DNA of 15,067 bases. Source: Sphingopyxis sp. GTDB lineage: Bacteria > Pseudomonadota > Alphaproteobacteria > Sphingomonadales > Sphingomonadaceae. Both the position numbers and the translations under genes were made by a program. Under the pieces are notes generated by a model that saw nothing but the letters and a program-made list of their open reading frames with translations, searched no databases and was not told where the DNA came from. The stretch covers positions 1 to 15,067 of the forward strand of contig JAHCKJ010000025.1 of the NCBI GenBank assembly GCA_026125835.1, in the 5' to 3' direction. Below, one piece after another: positions 7,130-13,713 of this stretch (its first letter is position 1; the number at the start of each line of letters is the position of its first letter).

Positions 7130-7168
7130 GTAAAGGAATCAACACGATTCCCTTGGAGAGAGGTTATG

Positions 7169-8017
7169 TCACGCCGTTAGCCGCTCCGCATGCCACGCGA
7201 CATGATCGGCCATAAAGGTCGAGATGAAATAATAGCTGTGGTCATAGCCCGGCTGCATCCGGATTTCGGCCTTTTGTCCCGCGCGTTCGCACGCCGCGAC
7301 CAGCAGTTCGGTCCTGAGCTGTTCCGCCAGGAAATTGTCGGCCTCGCCCTGATCGACGAGCAGGTCGGGGACGCACAGCCCCTGATCGAGCAGCGCGCAC
7401 GCATCATAGGCCTGCCATTCCTCGCGATCATCGCCCAGATAGTTGCCGAGCGCCTTCTCGCCCCACGGACATTGCGTCGGCGCCACGATCGGCGAAAAGG
7501 CCGACACCGAGCGGAACCGGTCCTGACCCCGCAGGCCTATCGTCAGCGCGCCATGCCCGCCCATCGAATGGCCGGTGATGCCCTGCCGCGTCAGGTCGGC
7601 GCTGGGGAAATTGCGCAGGATCAGCGAGGGCAGCTCGTCCTCGACATAGGACCGCATCCGGTAGTTTTTCGCCCACGGCTCCTCGGTCGCATCGACGTAG
7701 AAACCGGCACCCAGCCCGAAATCCCATGCGCCCTCGGGATCGTCCGGAACCCCCTCGCCCCGCGGCGACGTGTCGGGCGCGATAAAGATCACCCCGTGCT
7801 CGGCGCAGGCGGCGCGATATTCGCCTTTTTCCATCACATTGGTATGGGTGCACGTCAGCCCCGACAGATACCATAATACCGGAAGGCACGCGCCTTCTTC
7901 ATGGTCGGGTATGAACACGGCAAAGACCATGTCGGTGCCGGTCGTCGTGCTGGCGTGTTTATACACGCCCTGTGTGCCGCCATGGCTGCGGACGGTGGAG
8001 ACGGTTTCAAGGGTCAT
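7169..8017 (-). CDS. fghA: S-formylglutathione hydrolase
   Basis: A 282-residue cytosolic esterase that hydrolyses S-formylglutathione to formate and glutathione, the last step of glutathione-dependent formaldehyde oxidation. It has an alpha/beta-hydrolase fold with the nucleophile elbow GHSMGG (Ser151), Asp227 in VDQGEADNF and His260 in GYDHSYYF as the likely triad. LWYLSGLTCTHTN (48-60) and APDTSPRGEGVPDD (80-93) are typical of the family. The ATG at 8017 overlaps the preceding tRNA-deacylase stop (ATGA), with AGGAAT upstream. It is the last gene of a cluster headed by adhC, which makes its substrate. Confidence 0.96.
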   Translation of the reverse strand: MTLETVSTVRSHGGTQGVYKHASTTTGTDMVFAVFIPDHEEGACLPVLWYLSGLTCTHTNVMEKGEYRAACAEHGVIFIAPDTSPRGEGVPDDPEGAWDFGLGAGFYVDATEEPWAKNYRMRSYVEDELPSLILRNFPSADLTRQGITGHSMGGHGALTIGLRGQDRFRSVSAFSPIVAPTQCPWGEKALGNYLGDDREEWQAYDACALLDQGLCVPDLLVDQGEADNFLAEQLRTELLVAACERAGQKAEIRMQPGYDHSYYFISTFMADHVAWHAERLTA

Positions 8018-8517
8018 GCGGATTCCTGAATCGGGATGGGCGCGACGCGGGGATTATGTCCCCAATGACGCAGGAGATCGATAATGGCTGCACCGGACAA
8101 GCCGATCGTCGCGGTGTTGCGCAGCGGATGGACATTGACGATCCCGGAAACCGCCAGATTCGCATCAATTACGACTGTGATGCTGCCCGGCGACGCGTTG
8201 ATTGCCGCCATCGGCGTCACCGACCCCGGCGCAATGCCGATCAACCGCGTCATGTCCTCGGCCTTGCCGAAACTGACGCGCTTGCTGCCGATCGCTTGGG
8301 GCAGCGCCTTCAGGTCGACGCGCGCGGCCGACGGCACGGTCACGAGCCAATACGCCCCGCCATGGTCCTTCAGAAACAGATTCTTGGTATGCGCGCCCGG
8401 GAGCGCGGCGTTCACTGCATCGCTTTCGGCGACGGTGAACACCGCGTCATGCTCATACGCGGCGAACGGGATGCCCAGCGCTTTCAGGTCCGCCAGCAAT
8501 CCCGCTTCGCCGCGCAT
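8014..8517 (-). CDS. Ala-tRNA(Pro) deacylase, PrdX/ProXp-ala type (YbaK/EbsC fold)
   Basis: A 167-residue YbaK-fold protein closest in my reading to PrdX/ProXp-ala, free-standing editing proteins that remove alanine from mischarged tRNA(Pro). Supporting features are the catalytic-lysine block HTKNLFLKD, KALPQAIGSKRVSFG, the GIAPGSVTPMAAIN loop and VHPLRNTATIGLS near the C-terminus. The ATG at 8517 is chosen; a GTG two codons upstream (8523) is in frame and neither has a clear ribosome binding site. It lies 21 bases after the VOC gene and overlaps fghA by four bases. Its role in a formaldehyde cluster is not obvious; the tight spacing suggests shared transcription only. Confidence 0.88.
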   Translation of the reverse strand: MRGEAGLLADLKALGIPFAAYEHDAVFTVAESDAVNAALPGAHTKNLFLKDHGGAYWLVTVPSAARVDLKALPQAIGSKRVSFGKAEDMTRLIGIAPGSVTPMAAINASPGSITVVIDANLAVSGIVNVHPLRNTATIGLSGAAIIDLLRHWGHNPRVAPIPIQESA

Positions 8518-8538
8518 CGTCACGACGTCAACGCTCGC

Positions 8539-8916
8539 TTAAAGACGCTTGAGCGCGCACAGCTTGTTGCCGTCGGGGTCGCGCAGATAGGCAAGGTACA
8601 GCTTGCCGAAACCGCCCTCGCGCACGCCCGGCGGATCTTCGATGCTGGTGCCGCCCGCCGCGACGCCGGCGTCGTGCCATGCCTTCGCCTGCGCCTCGTC
8701 CTCCATCGCGAAACCGATGGTGCAGCCGTTGCCAGCGGTCGCGGGCTCGCCGTTGATCGGCGGGGTGACCAGGAACAATCCGCCATTGTGCATATAGATC
8801 AGACGACCCTTGTCGTCCTCGATCCCCGGCTTGCCGCCGATCGCCTGGAAGGTCGCATCGTAGAATGCTTTCGCTTTTGCGACGTCGTTCGTGCCGACCA
8901 TATTGTGACTATACAC
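8539..8916 (-). CDS. VOC-superfamily (glyoxalase/bleomycin-resistance fold) protein
   Basis: A 125-residue vicinal-oxygen-chelate protein. The N-terminus YSHNMVGTNDVAKAKAFYDA and the C-terminal YLRDPDGNKLCAL are typical of the two beta-alpha-beta-beta-beta halves. A GTG start at 8916 is chosen because AGGAG lies six bases upstream and the family keeps the residues before NMVGTND; an ATG at 8901 is the alternative. It lies in the adhC-purU-fghA cluster, 51 bases after purU. A role in removing reactive aldehydes or glutathione adducts would fit the context but cannot be shown; many VOC proteins of this size have no known substrate. Confidence 0.88.
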   Translation of the reverse strand: MYSHNMVGTNDVAKAKAFYDATFQAIGGKPGIEDDKGRLIYMHNGGLFLVTPPINGEPATAGNGCTIGFAMEDEAQAKAWHDAGVAAGGTSIEDPPGVREGGFGKLYLAYLRDPDGNKLCALKRL

Positions 8917-8967
8917 CGCTCTCTCCTTTTTCCGTTGCGAATCGATACCGATGTTCTGCCAGCCTTG

Positions 8968-9828
8968 TCAGCGAAAGACCACCGTCTTGCGCCCGTCGAT
9001 CAGCACCCGCTGTTCGGCGACCCAGCGGACCGCCTTCGCCAGCACCTGCGCCTCGACATCGCGGCCGATGCGGATGAGGTCGTCGACGCTGTCGCGGTGA
9101 TCGACGCGCTCGACCGCCTGTTCGATGATCGGCCCTTCGTCGAGGTCGCTGGTGACGAAATGCGCGGTCGCACCGATCAGCTTGACCCCGCGTTCCTGCG
9201 CGCGGTGATAGGGCTTGGCGCCCTTGAAACCGGGCAGGAAGCTGTGGTGGATGTTGATGCAGCGCCCCGCGAGCTTCGCCGAGAGGTCGGATGAGAGTAT
9301 CTGCATATAGCGCGCGAGCACCAGATATTCGGCGCCGCTGCGCGCCATCAGGTCGAGAATGCGCGCTTCCTGTTCGGTGCGATTGGCGTCGCTGACCGGG
9401 AAATGGTGGAACGGCACCCCATGCCATTCGCTGAGGCGCCGCTGATGCTCGTGGTTCGACACCACCGCGACGATGTCGATCGCCAGGTTACCGGTCGACC
9501 AGCGGTGGAGCAGGTCGTTAAGGCAATGGCTGCCCTGCGACACCGCGATGACGAAGCGCGGTTTCGCGGCGCTATCGCTGATCCGCGCATCCATCGCGAA
9601 CCGGTCGACAATCGGCGCAAACGCCGCCTGCACCCCCGCCAATCCCTCCGGAAAGCGCGGCCCCGCGCCGCGAAACGCGACGCGCATGAAGAAGCGACCC
9701 GAATCGAGATCGGCATATTGCTGGCTGTCGAGGATGAAACCGTCGCGCTCCGCGAGCGTCCCCGTCACCGCCGCGACGATACCCACCGCGTCGACACAGC
9801 TGAACGTCAGGACATAGGGTCCGGTCAA
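8968..9828 (-). CDS. purU: Formyltetrahydrofolate deformylase
   Basis: A 286-residue enzyme that hydrolyses 10-formyltetrahydrofolate to formate and tetrahydrofolate. An N-terminal ACT domain (about 5-80, YVLTFSCVDAVGIVAAVTG) precedes a formyltransferase-like domain (about 90-280). The latter has the catalytic Asn192 and His194 in INIHHSFLPG and Asp230 in SDLDEGPII. I place the start at the TTG at 9828: GGGAGG lies six bases upstream, and the protein then begins MTGPYVLT as in relatives. A GTG at 9849 in the same frame would put the ribosome binding site inside the gene. It sits downstream of adhC, separated by a hairpin repeat, and adds a second formate-producing step to the formaldehyde module. 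Confidence 0.93.
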   Translation of the reverse strand: MTGPYVLTFSCVDAVGIVAAVTGTLAERDGFILDSQQYADLDSGRFFMRVAFRGAGPRFPEGLAGVQAAFAPIVDRFAMDARISDSAAKPRFVIAVSQGSHCLNDLLHRWSTGNLAIDIVAVVSNHEHQRRLSEWHGVPFHHFPVSDANRTEQEARILDLMARSGAEYLVLARYMQILSSDLSAKLAGRCINIHHSFLPGFKGAKPYHRAQERGVKLIGATAHFVTSDLDEGPIIEQAVERVDHRDSVDDLIRIGRDVEAQVLAKAVRWVAEQRVLIDGRKTVVFR

Positions 9829-9834
9829 ATTCTT

Positions 9835-9840
9835 CCTCCC
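9835..9840 (-). promoter_or_regulatory. Ribosome binding site deciding the TTG start of purU
   Basis: GGGAGG on the minus strand, six bases before the TTG at 9828. It supports an unusual TTG start instead of the GTG further upstream at 9849. Confidence 0.7.
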
Positions 9841-9861
9841 GCGGCGCACCCCGACACCCGC

Positions 9862-9942
9862 TCGTGCTGAGCCTGTCGAAGCACCGTTCTTCCCCTCGCC
9901 GCCGCATGAAGGAAGAACGGCCCTTCGACAAGCTCAGGGCGA
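9862..9942. repeat. Large imperfect inverted repeat between adhC and purU
   Basis: Two 32-base arms (9862-9893 and 9911-9942) are reverse complements at 27 of 32 positions, with a 17-base loop. Each arm contains the core CTGAGCyTGTCGAAG. I recall this core as a dispersed intergenic repeat in sphingomonads. On the transcribed minus strand it would form a long hairpin directly after the adhC stop at 9962 and might stabilise or end the adhC transcript; no T-run follows. Confidence 0.8.
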
Positions 9943-9961
9943 ACGGGTCATAAGTATTAGA

Positions 9962-11074
9962 TCAGAAGACGACGACGCTGCGAATGCTCTCGCCCGCGTG
10001 CATCAGATCGAAGCCCTTGTTGATCTCTTCCAGCCCCATGACGTGGGTGATCATCGGGTCGATCTCGATCTTGCCGGTCATATACATGTCGACGATCTTC
10101 GGGACATCGGTGCGTCCCTTGGCGCCGCCGAAGGCGGTGCCGCGCCAGTTGCGCCCGGTGACGAGCTGGAACGGCCGCGTCGCGATTTCCTTGCCCGCCT
10201 CGGCGACGCCGATGATGATCGAGGTGCCCCAGCCGCGATGGCAGGCTTCCAAGGCAATGCGCATCACCTCGGTATTTCCCGTCGCGTCGAAGGTATAGTC
10301 GGCGCCGCCGTCGGTCATCGCGACGATCGCCGCGACGACATCCTCGCGGCTCATGCCCTTCGAATTGAGGAAGTCGGTCATGCCGAACTTGCGTCCCCAT
10401 TCCTCGCGGTCCGGGTTGATGTCGACGCCGATGATCTGCTTCGCACCCGCAAGCCGCGCGCCCTGGATCACGTTGAGCCCGATCCCGCCGAGCCCGAAAA
10501 CCACAACATTGTCGCCGACCTGCACTTTCGCGGTGTTGATCACCGCGCCGACCCCGGTGGTCACCCCGCAGCCGATATAGCAGCTCGACTGGAACGGTGC
10601 GTCCTCGCGGATCTTCGCGACCGCGATCTCGGGCAGCACGGTAAAGTTCGAGAAGGTCGAGCAGCCCATATAATGAAAGATCGGCTGGCCCTTGTACGAA
10701 AAGCGCGTCGTGCCGTCGGGCATCAGCCCCTTGCCCTGCGTGGCGCGGATCGCGGTGCAGAGGTTGGTCTTGCCGCTGAGGCAGCTTTTGCACTGGCGGC
10801 ATTCGGGAGTGTAGAGCGGGATGACATGGTCGCCGGGCTTCACGCTGGTGACGCCCGCGCCAACCTCGCGCACCACGCCCGCACCCTCATGCCCCAGGAC
10901 GCTCGGGAAGATGCCCTCGCTGTCGAAGCCGTCGAGCGTATAGGCGTCGGTATGGCAGATGCCCGTGGCCATGATCTCGACCAGCACCTCGCCCGCCTTC
11001 GGGCCTTCGAGGTCGAGTTCGACGATTTCGAGCGGCGTCTTCGCTTCGAACGCAACGGCGGCGCGGGTCTTCAT
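9962..11074 (-). CDS. adhC: S-(hydroxymethyl)glutathione dehydrogenase / class III alcohol dehydrogenase
   Basis: A 370-residue zinc alcohol dehydrogenase (also called frmA or GSH-FDH) that oxidises S-hydroxymethylglutathione, formed from formaldehyde and glutathione, to S-formylglutathione with NAD. Catalytic zinc ligands are Cys40, His62 and Cys169, with Glu63 in GHEGAG. Structural zinc ligands are Cys92, Cys95, Cys98 and Cys106. The NAD-binding loop is GLGGIGLNVIQG. The ATG at 11074 has AAGGAG seven bases upstream and starts MKTRAAVAFEAKTPLEI, the family standard; an open frame to 11281 only reads through intergenic repeats. It heads the cluster that ends with fghA, the next enzyme in the pathway. 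Confidence 0.97.
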   Translation of the reverse strand: MKTRAAVAFEAKTPLEIVELDLEGPKAGEVLVEIMATGICHTDAYTLDGFDSEGIFPSVLGHEGAGVVREVGAGVTSVKPGDHVIPLYTPECRQCKSCLSGKTNLCTAIRATQGKGLMPDGTTRFSYKGQPIFHYMGCSTFSNFTVLPEIAVAKIREDAPFQSSCYIGCGVTTGVGAVINTAKVQVGDNVVVFGLGGIGLNVIQGARLAGAKQIIGVDINPDREEWGRKFGMTDFLNSKGMSREDVVAAIVAMTDGGADYTFDATGNTEVMRIALEACHRGWGTSIIIGVAEAGKEIATRPFQLVTGRNWRGTAFGGAKGRTDVPKIVDMYMTGKIEIDPMITHVMGLEEINKGFDLMHAGESIRSVVVF

Positions 11075-11532
11075 GGCGGGTCTCCTTCTCGGGCGCTCCC
11101 AATCAGGCAAAGCGCGCGCCAATGCAAGATAGGAGGCGCGTTCCCAAACTTCGTCATGCTGAACCCGTTTCAGCAACCATGGCCCGGCTCCAGCCGCTTG
11201 GGGCGGCGCCAGATATTTTTCACACAAAGACACAAAGACACAAAGATGTCGCGCCGACCGCGAAGCGGCTTTCCCCTGCAACGGTACGGCCAGTCGCGCC
11301 GTTGATGGAGGAATGGGCCTGACGGCCCAAGCCTACTTCTTCGTGCCTTTGTGCCTTTGTGTGAAACAAAAAATCACGGCATCGAAGGAAAAGGCAGGCC
11401 ATGGACCCTGAAACAAGTTCAGGGTGACGAAGGTGGAAGAAACGCCGGCGTCTGCCAGCTTCCAGATTTTTATTTGATGCCGCATCTGCAAAGCCCCGCC
11501 CGATAGCTACTCCGCAGAAATCGAACCCTCCC
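11075..11532. other. 458-base intergenic region with nested inverted repeats
   Basis: No gene is supported here. It carries the adhC ribosome binding site (AAGGAG, 11082-11087), an outer inverted repeat pair (11151-11182 and 11399-11430) and an inner pair (11218-11241 and 11343-11366). The rest (11431-11532), next to the sdaA stop, holds only a weak GGAAG/CTTCC hairpin followed by a T-rich run on the plus strand, where no gene ends. Short frames across the repeats lack ribosome binding sites. Confidence 0.7.
11151..11430. repeat. Nested palindromic repeat element, about 280 bp
   Basis: The outer arms 11151-11182 and 11399-11430 are 32-base inverted copies with 25 identical positions. Each arm is itself a hairpin: TGCTGAA/TTCAGCA with loop cccgt in the left arm and CCCTGAA/TTCAGGG with loop acaag in the right. 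Both differing stem pairs change on both sides, so pairing is kept. The inner arms 11218-11241 and 11343-11366 match inverted at 22 of 24 positions. The left inner arm contains three tandem copies of acacaaag (11222-11245). The core between them (about 11246-11342) shows no gene. Confidence 0.8.
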
Positions 11533-12912
11533 TCAACACTCCACGACGCTAACCGCCAGCCCGCCCTTCGACGTTTCCTTATATTTATCCCGCATGTCGC
11601 GGCCCGTCTGCAGCATCGTCGCGATTACCGTGTCGAGGCTGACGACATGCGTGCCGTCGCCGATCATCGCGATGCGGCTGGCGTCGATCGCCTTGATCGC
11701 GCCCATCGCATTGCGCTCGATGCACGGAATCTGCACCAAACCGCCGATCGGATCGCAAGTGAGACCGAGGTTGTGCTCCATGCCGATCTCGGCGGCGTTC
11801 TCGACCTGCGCGTTGGTGCCGCCCAAGGCTGCGGTCAGCCCCGCCGCCGCCATCGAGCAGGCGACGCCGACCTCGCCCTGGCAGCCGACCTCGGCCCCCG
11901 AGATGCTGGCGTTGCGTTTGTAGAGTGCGCCGACCGCGCCCGCGGCGAGCAGGAAGGTGCGCACCCCCGCGTCATCGCCGCGATAACCGCGGCGATAGTA
12001 GCGGATTACCGCGGGGATAATCCCCGCCGCGCCGTTGGTCGGTGCGGTGACCACCTTGCCGCCCGCGGCATTTTCCTCGTTCACCGCCATCGCCCACAGG
12101 TTGATCCAGTCCATCATCGCCAGCGGTTCGGACAAATTGGCCTCGTGGCGGCTGCGGATGTCGGCGGCAATCTGCGGCGCGCGGCGCTTGACCTTGAGCC
12201 CGCCGGGCAAAATCCCGGTGCTGCAACAGCCCGCGTCGATCGACGCATCCATTGCGCTCGCGATCGCATCGAGCCCCGCGTTCACCTCGTCGAGGCTGCG
12301 GTGTGCCAGCTCATTCTCGAGCATCATTTCGGCAAAGCTCTTGCCCGACGCCGCGCCCATGGCGAGCAGGTCGGCGCCCGAGGTGAAGCCGAACGGCAAT
12401 TCGACCTCATCCTCCGCGCCGCGGCTGTTGCGCCCCGCCTCATCCTCGTCGACGACGAAGCCGCCGCCAATCGAGAAATACATGCGCTTGGCAAGTATCT
12501 CGCCATCGCCGTCGCGCGCGGTGAAGCTCACCGCATTGCTGTGGAAGGGTTGGCGCTGGCGCATCTGGAAATGCAGGTCGCGCGCCGGCTGGAAGCCCAC
12601 CCGCTGGCGGCCGAGGAGGTAGAGAAGGCCCTCGTTCGTCGCGCGGTCCCAATGCGCGGTGATCGCACCCAGGCTGGTGCTGGCGGGAATTTCACCGGCA
12701 AGACCCGCAACGATCGCGGTGTCAGCGGCGTGACCCTTGCCGGTCAGCGCCAGCGACCCGTAAAGATCGGCCTCGACATGCACCGTCCTGGCAAGCAGCG
12801 CCTGCTCGTCGAGCCAGACGGTAAAACGCCGCGCCGCAACCATCGGCCCGACCGTATGCGAGCTGGAGGGACCGACACCGATTTTGAAGAGTTCGAACAG
12901 GCTGATCGTCAT
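11533..12912 (-). CDS. sdaA: Iron-sulfur L-serine ammonia-lyase (L-serine dehydratase)
   Basis: A 459-residue single-chain L-serine dehydratase that deaminates L-serine to pyruvate with a [4Fe-4S] cluster. The start SLFELFKIGVGPSSSHTVGPM (from residue 4) is the beta-domain signature, and the catalytic domain contains NEENAAGGKVVTAPTNGAAG (278-297). Cluster ligands are probably Cys344, Cys386 and Cys397 (GCQGEVG, LTCDPIGG, IPCIERN). The very last residue is Cys459. In the Legionella enzyme, as I recall, the C-terminal cysteine binds the fourth iron and blocks the active site, and the numbering agrees within one. No clear ribosome binding site precedes the ATG; a TATAGG box ends seven bases before it, which hints at a leaderless transcript. 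sodB lies 62 bases upstream on the same strand. Confidence 0.97.
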   Translation of the reverse strand: MTISLFELFKIGVGPSSSHTVGPMVAARRFTVWLDEQALLARTVHVEADLYGSLALTGKGHAADTAIVAGLAGEIPASTSLGAITAHWDRATNEGLLYLLGRQRVGFQPARDLHFQMRQRQPFHSNAVSFTARDGDGEILAKRMYFSIGGGFVVDEDEAGRNSRGAEDEVELPFGFTSGADLLAMGAASGKSFAEMMLENELAHRSLDEVNAGLDAIASAMDASIDAGCCSTGILPGGLKVKRRAPQIAADIRSRHEANLSEPLAMMDWINLWAMAVNEENAAGGKVVTAPTNGAAGIIPAVIRYYRRGYRGDDAGVRTFLLAAGAVGALYKRNASISGAEVGCQGEVGVACSMAAAGLTAALGGTNAQVENAAEIGMEHNLGLTCDPIGGLVQIPCIERNAMGAIKAIDASRIAMIGDGTHVVSLDTVIATMLQTGRDMRDKYKETSKGGLAVSVVEC

Positions 12913-12919
12913 GACGGAG

Positions 12920-12925
12920 CCTATA
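12920..12925 (-). promoter_or_regulatory. Possible -10 box for a leaderless sdaA transcript
   Basis: TATAGG on the minus strand ends seven bases before the sdaA ATG, and no Shine-Dalgarno sequence is visible. A convincing -35 box at the usual distance was not found, so this is tentative. Confidence 0.25.
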
Positions 12926-12974
12926 GAGGCGGCACCGTCATCACGATAGATACCAGTTCAAATTTCCCTTACGG

Positions 12975-13589
12975 TCAGGCCGGATAGGTCCAGGTCGTAT
13001 CGCGCGCGAGATTCTCGGCGGCGAAATCCCAGTTGAGCAGTTCGTCGACCACCGCATCGACATAGGCGGGGCGCAGATTCTTGCGGTCGATGTAATAGGC
13101 ATGTTCCCACACGTCGATCACGAGCAGCGGCTTGATGCCCGCGGTCAGCTCGGTTCCCGCATCATGCGTGTCGGTCACCGACAGCGTCCCGTCGCGCGAC
13201 ACCAGCCACGCCCAGCCCGAGGCGAAATGGTTGACCGCGGTGTCCTTGAGCTTCTTCTTGAGCTCGTCGAGCGACCCGAAATCGCGGTCGATCGCGGCGA
13301 GCAAATCGCCCTTGGGCTCGGTCTTGGTGGGGCTCAGGCTTTCCCAGTAAAAAGCGTGGTTCCAAGACTGGGCGCTGTTGTTGAACAGTCCCTTGTTCCC
13401 CGACCCTTCGGCGTGATGGATGATTTCCTCAAGGGGTTTTCCGGCAAGGCCGGTCCCCTCGATCGCGGCGTTCGTCTTGTCGACATAGGCCTTGTGATGC
13501 TTGCCATGGTGCGTCGCCAGCGTGTCGGCCGAAATATGCGGCTCCAGCGCATCCTGGGCGTACGGCAGGGGCGGATGGGCGATCGTCAT
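12975..13589 (-). CDS. sodB: Iron superoxide dismutase
   Basis: A 204-residue Fe/Mn-family superoxide dismutase. Metal ligands are His27 (THHGKHH), His78 (SWNHAFYW), Asp159 and His163 (VIDVWEHAYYID). Gln74 in the NNSAQSWNH segment is the position and residue typical of the iron type, where manganese enzymes carry the equivalent Gln elsewhere, so I favour iron. There is no signal peptide, so it is cytosolic. The ATG at 13589 has GGAG a few bases upstream; the frame is open to 13682, but the extra residues do not resemble the family. It lies between the DNA ligase and sdaA on the same strand. Confidence 0.96.
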   Translation of the reverse strand: MTIAHPPLPYAQDALEPHISADTLATHHGKHHKAYVDKTNAAIEGTGLAGKPLEEIIHHAEGSGNKGLFNNSAQSWNHAFYWESLSPTKTEPKGDLLAAIDRDFGSLDELKKKLKDTAVNHFASGWAWLVSRDGTLSVTDTHDAGTELTAGIKPLLVIDVWEHAYYIDRKNLRPAYVDAVVDELLNWDFAAENLARDTTWTYPA

Positions 13590-13687
13590 GGCAGTCTCCA
13601 TTATGTTTATCAGAGGGGATGAGGGCTTAAACTCGGTATCGTGGCGGCGGGTTGCAAGGTTTGCGCGGGGAAATTTTCGCATGAATC

Positions 13688-13708
13688 CCCCTCCCTTGCA
13701 GGGAGGGG
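13688..13708. repeat. Perfect GC-rich hairpin after the DNA ligase gene
   Basis: CCCCTCCCT and AGGGAGGGG form a perfect nine-base stem with a three-base loop, five bases beyond the ligase stop. No T-run follows on the minus strand. It may act as a terminator or mRNA end stabiliser, and it resembles the G-rich repeat near 15005. The sequence type is common between genes in sphingomonads, as I recall. Confidence 0.6.
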
Positions 13709-13713
13709 AGACA

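Noticed and set aside
7135..7151. GGAATC/GATTCC hairpin between the RNA helicase and fghA stops as a terminator
   Set aside because: Only a six-base stem with no T-run after it on either strand; too weak to call, although its place between convergent genes is suggestive.
9486..9491. GGTTAC inside purU as a SigF site
   Set aside because: The bases at the required spacing are CGCG, not CGAA, and there is no downstream gene start at a useful distance.
11075..11281. N-terminal extension of adhC by 69 residues
   Set aside because: It reads through the intergenic repeats, and a strong ribosome binding site lies directly before the ATG at 11074.
9998..11305. 435-codon plus-strand frame opposite adhC
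   Set aside because: Antisense shadow of adhC; the composition is that of a reversed GC-rich gene, with no recognisable domain.
11220..11402. Small open frame across the nested repeats as a gene
   Set aside because: It is largely a translation of the tandem and inverted repeats, with no ribosome binding site.
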